Of a DNA stretch of 64,000 bases, positions 21,185 to 33,620 are shown piece after piece. The notes under the pieces were generated by a model. That model was not told the DNA's origin, searched no databases, and was given only the letters and a program-made list of their open reading frames with translations. The translations under genes and the position numbers were made by a program. The DNA comes from Channallabes apus (Eukaryota > Chordata > Actinopteri > Siluriformes > Clariidae): assembly GCA_030522415.1 (NCBI GenBank), contig CM060107.1, positions 54,758,104 through 54,822,103 on the forward strand, read 5' to 3'. The stretch's first letter is position 1, and every line of letters starts with the position of its first letter.

Positions 21185-22545
21185 AATCTGGCTCGCCGGA
21201 TTACTGAGTCACCGCTTTGTCTCCCCCTAGTGTATCTACGTGTATACTTGTTTCACTACATGTCTTTAGCACCAATTCAAGTTCACCTGTGTCTACCTCA
21301 TGGGTCTCCCTATTTCTTCCGGTCGAACCCGTAGCCCTTTGTCTATTCACTGTTGTGCACCTTCATGTTTATACTTGTTCTCATGTTCTCATGTGTTTGT
21401 GCATCTTATTCCCCCAGAACTGAGCGGTGTCTGCAGAGCGGGCACGGTGTGTTTTTGAAGACTTCCGCTGAAGTCAAAGTCAAGGTTGAGAGCGTTTCAA
21501 CCCTTCGTGTTCAACGCACGGCGGAAGGAATTATTTTGGTTGTGTTTTCCCTTTTTGTTTATTGATTTCTCCTAGCCCGCCTGCAGACCCACCCTGGGGA
21601 AGAAGAAAAGGAGTCTAGTTTCCTTTGTTTTTGAACATTTAACTATAATAAAATTGTGTGTATTTAAACCCCGCATCTCCGTTCGCGTCCTTAGTGAGCA
21701 GACATGACAGATGAACTACATGACAGATGAGCGGCTGGTGCGACAGGAGCCTGCTAGCCAGGTTCCAAGATGGTCTCCAGCCCGAGATCCAACTGGAGCT
21801 GGTGTGCCGAGACACAGACTTATCTCTCGATGGCTGTATTGAACTGGCAGTTAAGTTAGACCAGCACCTCCGAGGCCAACGACAACAATCCCCCACCAAA
21901 GGAACTGGAGGAAGATCCGAGGTCAGCCGCCGTAGCAGCCTCAGCAAACCCCCTGCCGAACCGCGCAAAGGGAACATGCCAGAGCCCATGGACGTGAGCA
22001 CTTCCCGCCTATCGGTCCAGGGGAGACAGCGGGGAATCACATCGGGGTTGTGTTTGTACTGTGGGGGATAGTTCACATAGGATCCGTGACTGTCCATTAA
22101 TTTAAGTAATCACACACACACACCCTCGCACACATCACGCTTTTTGTTTACAGGCTACATTGTCATATAATAATCGTTTCGGCTGGAAACTTCATTTCTT
22201 CTTCTGTCCATTCCTCGCTACAAGCTCCAGTGTCGCAGCTTCTGTACCCGATCACGATTAAAGCTCTAGATGGCAAAAAATTCAAACAATCGCCTCTTGA
22301 ACTCTTCTCCATGATTAACTTTCCCCGCTCACACCGAAGAACTTAATTTTTTTGTGATTCCTCGGCTGGATCAGTCCGTCGTGCTGGGTCTCCCTTGGCT
22401 CAGCACACCCAATCCCAATTTTGATTGGGCAAAATCCCGCATCACTTCCTGGGCACCTAGATGCGCTCAATTCTGTACACCGTCTGCTTTGACGGTTCAA
22501 ACCACCTCGATTGAAAGCCCTCGCGACCAAGTCTCGACCATCTGA
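21185..22545 (+). mobile_element. Ty3/Gypsy retrotransposon fragment (copy 2)
   Basis: A 5'-truncated LTR (21185-21709, ending GACATGACA) is followed by the gag C-terminal part (about 21725-22070), which includes LSLDGCIELAVKLDQHLRG and half a zinc knuckle (LCLYCGG) before a stop. The protease-RT linker follows (VVLGLPWLSTPNPNFDW, about 22380-22435). The gag N-terminus is deleted and nothing of RT onward remains. Same family as 231-4735. Confidence 0.85.
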
Positions 22546-22930
22546 GTATAGAAGTTTCAAAGACGTATTTAGCATTAGGGCAGCAGCATATGAAGGTAAA
22601 ACAGTAGCAAAACCAGATTAATTAGAACTAAGATGAGTGGGAACTCAACATTAATATAATCTTTTTTTAATACATTTGACTAAAGTGAAAGTGATTGACC
22701 TATGAATGTACAATAAACCAAGTTCCAAATTCTTACAAATACATCAGTTTACATAAATCAGCTTCATATATGCAAAAACATGTTTTTACTTTGGTGTAAG
22801 GTAAATAACTGAATCTTAAAGGTTTTACAATGTATGATTACCAAAGCATAAAGAATCATATTTCAGTTATCATCTTAATGAGGCAGATTTTAAAACATTG
22901 CCATTGTATAAACGTTATAAATCAGGTTGA
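22546..22930. other. 3' flank of TRIM gene 2
   Basis: About 385 bp without a gene. From about 22730 it aligns with 13975-14200 downstream of TRIM gene 1, so it is part of the ancestral tandem unit. No poly(A) signal was assigned. Confidence 0.5.
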
Positions 22931-24160
22931 TTATTGTGGATCACGCAGCCTTATAATTCGTCCTGATTCAGACCCACCACACTTGTAGAACCCAAACCCA
23001 GTGTACAGAGGCTGAGTGAATGTGGTGCGGACTCTGTGGAGGAGCTTCATCGTGTCAGAGACGCTGTAGAAGGACAGAGTTCCTGCACTGTGATCCACAT
23101 ACACTCCTATTCTGGAGGATGATGGAGCTCTGAGATCAGTCTCAATGTTGTTGTGATAGAAAGAGAGAGAAGATGCAGAGGTAAACTCCAGACTCCAGGA
23201 CTGAGGACCTGCAAACTTACACTCCTCACCCGCTCCTTTTCTGCCGATCCCCTTATATACGACTGCTATGGCCACGCCTATATCACTTTCCCACTCCACC
23301 TCCCAGTAACAGCGTCCACATACACTCTCCTTACTCAACACCTGCGGCCAGTAGTCAAATCTCTCTGGATGATCAGGATACTGCTGCTCTCTCACACTGT
23401 ATCTCACCGCTCGGTTGTTCTCAGACAGAATGAGTTCTTGATGTGCCGTGTTGGGATCCAGAGTCAGAGAACAAAAATCTAAAATAAAATCAACAAATTC
23501 AAAAATATTACTTTTAATTTGCAGAATTTAATGTGAATATTCAGTAATTTTATATGTTAGATGGTGATATTTTTGGTACTTGTATGCACCAGAGAAAATC
23601 ACAATTATAAAAACAAAACAATACAGCAGGTTGTGTGTCGTACATTTTAGAAACTCGTCTCTGCTCTTTGGCTCTGAGAGTAAACTCTGAGCATCTTCCA
23701 CTGTGGAGACAGAAATAAAAAGGTCAGATGGTCGAAGACTGACACCTCGACAATACTCTGTTACCGAGAGTAAAGACCTCCAACATGGAGCAGCTCCTCT
23801 CACCATATTTCTCAAGTCTCTTCTTCAGATCTGAGAATGAATTCATCACTCCATCAAATGAGAGATATTGTTGGACACTGATGATGGATATACGAGAATC
23901 TGGTCTTTCGGATGGGAGAGAACCTTGTCCACAAGCTAAAGCCTACAGAAAGCAGATAAAAGTTAGGACTCACTTGTGATGTCAGCCAGAGACAGTTAGT
24001 GCTGTCTTAATGAGAGCTGTTTTAGAGAGTGAGTGAGAAACAGCTGTGTCTGTAGATCAGACAGTGAGATTTACCTTCGGAAGATTAAAAAGTTCATCCT
24101 CTAGTTGTTCCATGAGTCGTCCAGCTTGAAACGCCAATGGTGTCTGTGCCCTCAGCTGTT

Positions 24161-24222
<62 letters not shown>

Positions 24223-25815
24223 ATTTAAAGCTCATCTATTATTCCCTCTCTTACTGTGACTCTAATGCCTCTTTTCCAATGCATAGTACGGCACGACACG
24301 GTTCAGTACAGCTCACTTCGGTTCGGCTCAGTTCGGCTCGGTTTGCGCTTCCACTGCAGTTTAGTAACGCTTTAGAGTGGGCGGGATTATTCACGTGTCG
24401 TTATAGTTGCGGCGCCTCTACTGCCGTGACATCATCGTAAACGCGCCACAACAAACACACAACAATGGAGCATATCGACAGCATGGTGTTCTTCATTCTC
24501 CGCATGTGGATGTTTTTAACAGCGAGACGAAGGAGTTTGTTTCAAAAGAGGCTGATGGCAGCCAAAGAAAATTTTTGGTTAATACAAAAAGGTGCGTCCG
24601 ATCCTTCGCTGGCTGTTCTAAATATAGCGGTTCTGTTGTGTCTCGTGTCGCAAGTTCAGTGATGCAGTAATGACGATTTTCTCCGGCCAATCAGTGACCA
24701 GCAGAGTTTACACGTCACGTTTTGGTAACGGGTCGGATAGCTTGGAACCTCGGCTGAGGTGGTACTAAAAAAAGGACCAGGTACCAGGTACTGTTCCCAG
24801 TGGAAAACCCCCCAAAAGTGAGCTGAACTGAACCGTGTCGTGCCGTACAATGCAGTGGAAAAGCGCCATAAATGTCTCCATGTTGTCCATGTTGTGTGTG
24901 TTTCTAGGAGCAGCTCTGTCTCTGCTCACTGCTCACCTTTATAGTGTTCACAGCCTGTTTCAGCCATTATAAATCATGAAAGGATGAATATTAATGGCAG
25001 AAAAATAGTAAAAGTTCACTCATGTTTTCTCTCTTTTGTGGATGATTTTAATTTTTGGTGGAAAATGGGCATTGGTCTTAACATTAACTCAACTGATCTG
25101 ACGAACACAGAGTAGCAATACAGTTACTCAAAATGTGATCAATTTTACTCTTTAATCATCATTTAAACTTGTAACTGACTAAACCTACGACTTAGAAATG
25201 AGAAATATCATTAGGACGAGTTCTCACCTGCTTCTTAGCTCTTTCTGCTACATCTACGTCATGGCCTTTATGTTTATCCAACATGCATAATGAGCAAATA
25301 GAACTTTGATCAGTACGGCAGTAGATCTCAATCAGCTTGTGATGTTCAGAGCAGATCTCCTCTTGGAGTTTTTCTGAAGCTTCAACTAATGTGTGTTTTT
25401 TCAAAACAGGAACTTCTAGATGAGGTTTCAGATGAGTTTCACAAAGAGAAGCTAAACACGTCAGACAGGACTTGGGGGCTTTGCGTTTTCTTCCTACGCA
25501 GAAATCACACTCCACATCTCCAGGTCCAGCGTAACAGTGAGCAGGAGAAGCAGCTTGGACTTCAGGCTTCTTCTTCAGTTTCTCCACCACTTCAGCCAGC
25601 ATGTTGTTTCTGCGTAGAACAGGCCTTGGAGTGAAAATGCATCTGCACTGAGGACATCTGGAAGCACTAATATGATCCTCCTGATCCCAGCAGCCATTAA
25701 TACACACCTTACAGAAACTGTGACCACAGTGGAGAGTCACCGGATCCTTCAGGAGATCCAGACACACTGGACAGATGAACTGGTGCTGATCTACTGAAAT
25801 ACTGGCCTCAGCCAT
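22931..25815 (-). CDS. finTRIM-type RING/B-box/B30.2 protein, gene 2
   Basis: Paralogue of gene 1 with the same six-exon structure: 25228-25815, 24937-24954, 24075-24155, 23804-23942, 23644-23700, 22931-23478. These join to 1431 nt (476 aa) with GT-AG borders. Start is MAEASISV. The RING/B-box exon differs from gene 1 at only three of 588 positions. The coiled-coil exon (LRAQTPLAFQAGRL...) differs at 7 of 27 residues, and the B30.2 domain at about one residue in five, mostly between strands (KGIGRKGAGEECKFAGP region). Such TRIMs typically act as cytosolic E3 ligases in antiviral signalling, with the B30.2 domain choosing the target; that role is inferred from the family. A 603-bp MITE sits in the intron between exons 2 and 3. 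Confidence 0.85.
24266..24868. mobile_element. PIF/Harbinger-type MITE in TRIM gene 2 intron
   Basis: A 603-bp insert has ~50-bp inverted ends. The right end, reverse-complemented, reads TGGCGCTTTTCCACTGCAT and the left end TGCCTCTTTTCCAATGCAT; both continue GTACGGCACGACACGG apart from one base. It is flanked by TAA at 24263-24265 and 24869-24871, the 3-bp duplication of Harbinger-type elements. The paralogous intron of gene 1 (near 17198) has the unoccupied site with one TAA. A 65-codon open frame (24465-24662) is unassigned. Confidence 0.88.
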
Positions 25816-25834
25816 TTTCCTGAACTCACACACT

Positions 25835-25835
25835 G

Positions 25836-25874
<39 letters not shown>

Positions 25875-26335
25875 AGTTTCGTTTGCTCTGTAATGGCCGT
25901 TACTTCCTGGTTCTTTATGTGAGTGAGTGAAAGAGGCGGGAGCACAATGACGGAAATGTCATAAACACTCCTCTGTTAACTGTTTCATCTCCCTTCAGTG
26001 TGTAACTATAACCCATGCAGCTACACGTACAAGGATTAAGGATATGAAACCCACATGGGTCTGGATGTTTTTGGTTTTATTTTCCCACTGACACATCAAT
26101 CAAAACTTTCAGCCCTGTTGATTACAATAGTTACAGTTGAATAACTTAACTTATTAATTTTAATTAACTTTAACTGATTAATTTATAACTGATGTACACT
26201 AAATGATCTTCATCCCAAAAGAATGTTTGAGGCATTTTAGAAGTGAATATTAGGCAGCGGTCAGGAGTTAAATCACACTCCTGCCACTGACACCCCACTG
26301 CCTGACGAGACACACTCACACCTCTACTGTACATT
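25835..26335. other. Upstream region of TRIM gene 2
   Basis: A (GA)n run lies at 25839-25870, then sequence resembling the gene 1 upstream region to about 26010, a likely promoter. No other feature is recognised up to the MITE. Confidence 0.5.
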
Positions 26336-26337
26336 AA

Positions 26338-27045
26338 GGCTGAATCCCATTTCTATTTTCTACCCCTTCCCCTACCCCTTCCCCTTCCCCTACCCCTTCC
26401 CCTTGTCCCTTGAAACGAAGTGGAAAGGGGAAGGGTTTAAATTTTTCCCCTAAGAAATGGGACACCACTACAACACTGTTATACGTCATCATACGTTGTC
26501 ACTAGTTCCTAATGTTACGTTAAAGGACATGCGCCGATGTTTATCACACATTGCAATAAGAGAGAGATTACTCACTCCCAAAGTTTTTTCGCGCCGTATT
26601 TCATCCCTATACATAATATAAATTATAAAAATATATAAAAATAAAATATATATTTGTAATATCGTGCAATCGGGGCTAGCCGCTAGCAAACTTTAGCGAT
26701 TTTTTTGCAAACATTTCTTTACAGAACATCACCATAAACACAAACACAAGACTAGAGGTAATATACATATAATGAAAACTTGTCATAAAAATCTTTATTT
26801 ATGGCAAAAATTTACATTTATGGGTCTGTTTGCTCGAGTGAGCAGCCATGTTGAAAATTTCGCTTAGCCCTTCGTTTGAAGTGAGGTCCTGAAAAATCTT
26901 CGTTTGGAGGGCTATCTGGCCCTTCCCCTTCCCCCTCCCCCTCCAACCAAAAGAGAAATGAGACACCCCTACCCCTTCACGTGAACGCGCCAAACGGAGG
27001 GGTAGGGCTATGTGAAGGGGTAAGGGGTAGAAATGGGATTCAGCC
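26338..27045. mobile_element. 708-bp MITE with 3-bp TAA target duplication
   Basis: Ends are GGCTGAATCCCATTTCTA and its inverse TAGAAATGGGATTCAGCC, followed inward by CCCCTT-rich sequence. TAA flanks both sides (26335-26337, 27046-27048), fitting a PIF/Harbinger or related non-autonomous element. No transposase frame is present. Confidence 0.8.
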
Positions 27046-27048
27046 TAA

Positions 27049-28540
27049 CTCTTACAGGATCAAACCGACACCAGGGTGTCTTTATTTATGCTTGTCACTT
27101 ATAGGCACTGATCATGTGGTTATTGTAGATTTACATTTTTGTGTCCACTGAACATTTGAAGTGTCAATTGAAAGTGTAATGTATGCATTTTATTAATATC
27201 TGACTGATGAAGTCGTACATCTTTGGCTCCAGCTGCTCCTATGCTGACCTACAGCCCTGAGATACCTGCTATGTTCTGCACCTGGATCCACCAAAACTGT
27301 TGGACACATGAAATGCAGAGGAGGTGTCCTCAAGTGGGCTCGCCTTAGCATTAGCTTTGGCTGAGCCAGTATGCCACCGAGTTTTCTCTCTCTCTCGTTA
27401 CGTCACACACTCCAGCAAGGACGTTTGAATAAATTAGCATTTTCGGTTGATAAGGTTGTGATAAGTAGACGAAGCTGTCCGTGATAGGCAACTAGTTATC
27501 ATATCTTCTTCTCCATAAAACATGTTAATGCTCAGTAGTACACATATGGTTCTTTAATGTATTTGCATTGTACTAAAATGCATTCTTGTTCAATTGCCAT
27601 ATACAGTATCCCAAATCACTATGGCCATTAATAAATACAACAAAAAAACAATAACACATTTTTCTTGTGGCACAGCCTAAGCTTTTATCCTTCATGCGTT
27701 TTTCCCCCTCACGTTACTTTGACTTTTATACTGTAAGTAGTTTTGAAACCAGAACTTTTACACTTTTACTTGAGTAAAAAGCTTGAATTGAAACTTCAAG
27801 TCTTTTTAAACCCTAGTATCTATACTTCTACTCAAGTAAATTGAGTAAATTATTGCTTTGTATTGGCAAACGTCTTCCTCAAATATTATGATAAACCCTA
27901 GTTATTGTATGTGACTATGTACATCTTCCATGACAAGTCTAGAAATGCTTGGGAATATTTTTCATAGCAAAATACTTTATTTGGGAAGTACAGTATTTGT
28001 TATTAAAGTTTCCAGTTGTTCCATGTAATACAGGATAGCCGTGCTGATAAATAAAGTAAATGTAGCCTGAAAAAGCTCATTATGTACAGTAATCATTTTC
28101 AAACAGGCCTAGCTGAAGTCAGACGGCAGTGCAGGTGCTGTCATGCAGTATGGCATGTTGTTCCACTGAGCTGCTCGAACATGTTAGCATTGTGACGTAC
28201 AGGTCTGTCTAAAAAACAAAAAAAGGCTTTTGTGTATTAAAGTATAGAAGAAAACAGAAGAAAGAATACACCCAATGGCTCAATGTCTAATACCGCAATG
28301 TTCAGTGTTCGATGTTCATGTGCAGATATGGTAGACCATGTTATTTTATTTGAGTGATCTCACCTGATCAAGTATTTGATTTAGGAAAGACATTAATAAG
28401 ACGGATTAATAAGATGGCCATTTTTAATGCAGGATAGTACTGCCATCTAGTGGAAGTGTGGCAGAGGAGCATGATCTATTCAAAAAGGGCCTACTGTAAC
28501 ACAGGTGCACTTTGTTTATGTAGCCTATACACTTGTATAG
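27049..28540. other. Intergenic, one hAT-like scrap
   Basis: No coding exon recognised. About 27715-27870 carries ACTTTTACTTGAGTAAA and CTACTCAAGTAAATTGAG, motifs like those of the hAT elements elsewhere in the window, suggesting a short relic. Confidence 0.45.
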
Positions 28541-28551
28541 TTACTCATCGT

Positions 28552-28680
28552 CTATACAGCTTTATCCTGTATACAGGGTCGCCAGGGTCCTGGACCTTAT
28601 CCCAGGTGAATTAGGGCACTAAGACAGGGTGCCAATCAATCGCAGGGCACACACACACATACACACACTATGAGCAATAA
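28552..28680 (-). mobile_element. Mermaid-type SINE 3' fragment
   Basis: Contains the diverged tail-side block (CAGGGTCGCCAGGGTCCTGG, then AGGGTGCCAATC and a (CA)n tract). The tRNA-like head is absent. Confidence 0.7.
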
Positions 28681-28770
28681 AAGACCCTCTTTTAAAAGAC
28701 CCAGACATACACAACATAAAATTACTAATAATTAATAATATTAAATATTAATGTATCACTGATCACTTAG

Positions 28771-29064
28771 CAGACATCCTTGCCATATCTCCGTGATGTC
28801 TCCTGCCACATCTCATCAGGTGATGCAGTACGAGATTTCACAGCCTTCATCATTTCCATCCCGTACACTGAAAACTGGTTTGACTTTTCCACCCGTAACT
28901 GGCTGTACTGGATTCAGCCCCTGTTATGTAAATACGCCAAGGTTGCTTTCGGTCTCATTAACAGCCTGGATATGGATCACCTGTATGATGAGAGCATCAC
29001 AAATGCCAGCCTTCTGGAGAAGCTCAAAGATGAACAACAATGTAGATTAGTTGATAGAGACTGA
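28771..29064 (+). CDS. Unassigned terminal-exon-like ORF
   Basis: An open frame follows a potential acceptor (CACTTAG at 28764-28770). It encodes about 97 residues, including GDAVRDFTAFIISIPY, NWFDFSTRNWLYWIQP and LLEKLKDEQQ, and ends at TGA 29062-29064. It has no ATG near its start; the composition (aromatic, globular, no repeats) looks like real protein. An AATAAA at 29443-29448 would suit a short 3' UTR. I do not recognise the family and found no upstream exons, so it may be the last exon of a gene lost to deletion or a processed fragment. Confidence 0.45.
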   Translation, partial: QTSLPYLRDVSCHISSGDAVRDFTAFIISIPYTENWFDFSTRNWLYWIQPLLCKYAKVAFGLINSLDMDHLYDESITNASLLEKLKDEQQCRLVDRD

Positions 29065-29700
29065 TCTCTCAAATATGCTGCAGATCATCACATTAACCTG
29101 TAATCTTTAAATCTCCTCTATATGAAGATGTATATCTGTAATATACAGCTCTCAGGAAATGGTTGATAAGGGGTGGAGTCTTGATGTGACTCGAGTTAGA
29201 TTCAGACGTGATGTTCTCACAAGTGCTTTACAGGATATCTGTCTAGCATGTCTATGTGCAGGCTGACAAGAGAGACGAAAGACATCTGATGGAAGGATAG
29301 ATTTCTGTCCTCTCGCTTGGACAAAAGCTACATTATACCTTCATATTTTCTCTCTTTTTATTGTTTTCTCTCTATTCAAATCAGAAGACAAAGTCTAATA
29401 GAATAATTTGTATGTAAGTGCTGTGTTTATGTTTCAAATTAGAATAAAGCTTAAATATTTTTGTTGTTGTTGTTGCTTTTAATCAACATGTGACACTGTT
29501 AAGAGACAGGACCTTTGACAAGAACTAAAGCATATTTTATTGTATTTCTATTGTATGTGTTATTTCCCTTTTAAAGTTTATTTATACAGTTCTTACTTTT
29601 TTTTTTTTTACATTTTTATATATTTTACATATTTCTACTTTCTACTTTATTTTACTGTAACAAAATTGTAAATTTTATATTTTATTCTTTCCTATTAGCA
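29065..29700. other. Possible 3' UTR and A+T-rich spacer
   Basis: Follows the unassigned exon. AATAAA at 29443-29448 is the only clear signal. From 29460 the sequence is T-rich with no feature. Confidence 0.4.
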
Positions 29701-29702
29701 TT

Positions 29703-29957
29703 TTGTCCTGTGTTCAGGGTCGCGGGGGACCTGGAGCCTATCCCAGGAGACTTCGGCCATCTCAGGGCACACACACATACACACACTCACACACCCAATC
29801 ACACACTACGGGCAATTTAGGAACGCCAATTAGCCTAACCTGCATATCTTTGGACTGTGGGAGGAAACCGGAGTACCCGGAGGAAACCCACCAAGCACGG
29901 GGAGAACATGCAAACTCCATGCACACAGAGACGGGAACCGAACCCAGACCCTGGAGG
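29703..29957 (-). mobile_element. Mermaid-type SINE, truncated
   Basis: Minus-strand copy with the GTTCAGGGTCGCGGGGGACC tail-side block through to the CCCAGACCCTGGAGGTG block. It lacks both the (ATGA)n tail and the tRNA-like 5' end. Confidence 0.85.
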
Positions 29958-31720
29958 TGGGTATAAAATTATTTATTTACAAACTTGTATCACTATTACA
30001 CAGATGTAATGAATGGCTCGTTTATATAATGAATTTTGTAAGTTAGTGTTTTGTTTCAAAACAAACAGATGAAAAAAAATAAAACGAATATCTAAAGCAC
30101 AAACAAAATCAAAATAAATCACACCCAGAACAAAACAGTGTGGCTTATACTGAAACAAATAATAATAATAATAATCTACAAAAACATCAACACTATCAAC
30201 AATAATAAGGATAACAACAGCCAACAACACCAGCAACAACGCGACCACCAACAACAATAAAAATGAAAATAACGGCAACAATAACAACAACACTAATAAC
30301 AATAATGATAACAACAACAACAACAACAACAACAAATAACAACACCAGCAACAACACCACTAATACACAACAACAATAATAAAAATAAGTACATAAACAA
30401 CAATAATAATAACACAACCAGCAACAACAACAACAGAACCACCAATACACAACAATGACTGTAACACTTTTACACCTTTCAGGAACTTGTTTTAGTCTGT
30501 TGACACTTTAAAAAAAGTTTTTATTTTAAACAAGTAAATTAAATTATTTTTTTTTAAAAAGTAATTTTAAACATCTTATCTAGTTTTAATATTGAATAAC
30601 AAAACTGACTCTCGCCATGAATATAACCATAGAAGATGACAGGGCGTTAAAAAAAGAAAGAAAGAAAACAATAATGATAATAATAACTACAAAATCAACA
30701 ATAATGATAATAATAACTACAAAATCAACAATAATGATAATAATAACAACCACAACAATGACAACAATAATGATAATAATAACAATAATAATGATAATAA
30801 TAACTACAAAATCAACAATAATGATAATAATAATAACAACAACAACAATTACAACAATAATGATAATAATAACAATAATAATGATAATGATAACTACAAA
30901 ATCAACAATAATGATAATAATAACAACAACAAAATCAACAATAACAACAATAATGATAATAACAACAAAATCAACAATAACAATAATAATGATAATAATA
31001 ACTACAAAATCAACAATAATGATAATAATAACTACAAAATCAACAATAATGATAATAATAACAACAACAATGACAACAATAATGATAATAATAACAACAA
31101 AATCAACAATAACAACAATAATGATAATAATAACAACAAAATCAACAATAATGATAATAATAACAACAACAACAATAACAACAATAGTGATAATAATAAC
31201 AACTAAATCAACAATAACAACAATAATGATAATAACAACACCAATAAGAACAAAAATTATAATAATAACAACAAAATCAACAATAATGATAATAATAACA
31301 ACAACAACAATAACAACAATAGTGATAATAATAACAACTAAATCAACAATAACAACAATAATGATAATAACAACACCAATAAGAACAAAAATTATAATAA
31401 TAACAACAAAATCAACAATAATGATAATAATAACAATAACAACAATAATGATAATAATAACAACAAAATCAACAATAACAACAATAATGATAATAATAAC
31501 AACAAAATCAACAATAATGATAATAATGATAATAACAACACCAATAACAACAAAAATTATAATAATAACAACAATAACAACAATAGTGATAATAATACCA
31601 ACAAAATCAACAATGACAACAATAATGATAATAATAACAACAACAACAACAATGGTGATAATAATAACAACTAAATCAACTAAATCAGCAATAATGATAA
31701 TAATAACAACAACAACAACA

Positions 31721-32101
31721 TTCATTCATTCATTCATTTTCTATACCGCTTAATCCTGTGTTCAGGGTCGCGGGGGACCTGGAGCCTATCCCAGGAGACT
31801 TCGGGCACTAGGCAGGGTACACCCTGGACAGGGTGCCAATCCATCGCAGGGCACACACACACATACACACACTCACACACCCAATCACACACTACGGGCA
31901 ATTTAGGAACGCCAATTAGCCTAACCTGCATATCTTTGGACTGTGGGAGGAAACCGGAGTACCCGGAGGAAACCCACCAAGCACGGGGAGAACATGCAAA
32001 CTCCATGCACACAGAGACGGGAATCGAGCCTGGCCGGGGAATCGAACCCAGACCCTGGAGGTGCAAGGCGACAGTGCTAACCACTACACCACCGCGCCGC
32101 C
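31721..32101 (-). mobile_element. Mermaid-type SINE in duplicated array, copy A
   Basis: Full-length minus-strand copy: (TTCA)n-side end at 31721, tRNA-like head ending CACCGCGCCGCC near 32101, with B-box GGATTCGATTCCC-type sequence in its body. Flanked by ACAACAACAAC on both sides. Confidence 0.9.
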
Positions 32102-33239
32102 TACAACAACAACAATAACAACAATAGTGATAATAATAACAACTAAATCAACAATAACAACAATAATGATAATAACAACACCAATAACAACAAAAATGAT
32201 AATAACTACAAAATCAACAATAATGATAATAATAACTACAAAATCAACAATAATGATAATAATAACAACCACAACAATGACAACAATAATGATAATAATA
32301 ACAATAATAATGATAATAATAACTACAAAATCAACAATAATGATAATAATAATAACAACAACAACAATTACAACAATAATGATAATAATAACAATAATAA
32401 TGATAATGATAACTACAAAATCAACAATAATGATAATAATAACAACAACAAAATCAACAATAACAACAATAATGATAATAACAACAAAATCAACAATAAC
32501 AATAATAATGATAATAATAACTACAAAATCAACAATAATGATAATAATAACTACAAAATCAACAATAATGATAATAATAACAACAACAATGACAACAATA
32601 ATGATAATAATAACAACAAAATCAACAATAACAACAATAATGATAATAATAACAACAAAATCAACAATAATGATAATAATAACAACAACAACAATAACAA
32701 CAATAGTGATAATAATAACAACTAAATCAACAATAACAACAATAATGATAATAACAACACCAATAAGAACAAAAATTATAATAATAACAACAAAATCAAC
32801 AATAATGATAATAATAACAACAACAACAATAACAACAATAGTGATAATAATAACAACTAAATCAACAATAACAACAATAATGATAATAACAACACCAATA
32901 AGAACAAAAATTATAATAATAACAACAAAATCAACAATAATGATAATAATAACAATAACAACAATAATGATAATAATAACAACAAAATCAACAATAACAA
33001 CAATAATGATAATAATAACAACAAAATCAACAATAATGATAATAATGATAATAACAACACCAATAACAACAAAAATTATAATAATAACAACAATAACAAC
33101 AATAGTGATAATAATACCAACAAAATCAACAATGACAACAATAATGATAATAATAACAACAACAACAACAATGGTGATAATAATAACAACTAAATCAACT
33201 AAATCAGCAATAATGATAATAATAACAACAACAACAACA

Positions 33240-33620
33240 TTCATTCATTCATTCATTTTCTATACCGCTTAATCCTGTGTTCAGGGTCGCGGGGGACCTG
33301 GAGCCTATCCCAGGAGACTTCGGGCACTAGGCAGGGTACACCCTGGACAGGGTGCCAATCCATCGCAGGGCACACACACACATACACACACTCACACACC
33401 CAATCACACACTACGGGCAATTTAGGAACGCCAATTAGCCTAACCTGCATATCTTTGGACTGTGGGAGGAAACCGGAGTACCCGGAGGAAACCCACCAAG
33501 CACGGGGAGAACATGCAAACTCCATGCACACAGAGACGGGAATCGAGCCTGGCCGGGGAATCGAACCCAGACCCTGGAGGTGCAAGGCGACAGTGCTAAC
33601 CACTACACCACCGCGCCGCC
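33240..33620 (-). mobile_element. Mermaid-type SINE in duplicated array, copy B
   Basis: Same sequence as the copy at 31721-32101, displaced by 1519 bp. It arose with the tandem duplication, not by a second insertion. Confidence 0.9.

Noticed and set aside
30586..33272. Open frames of ~380-400 codons rich in Ile/Thr or Ile/Val
   Set aside because: They translate the AAT/AAC triplet array and even run through the SINE; low-complexity artefacts.
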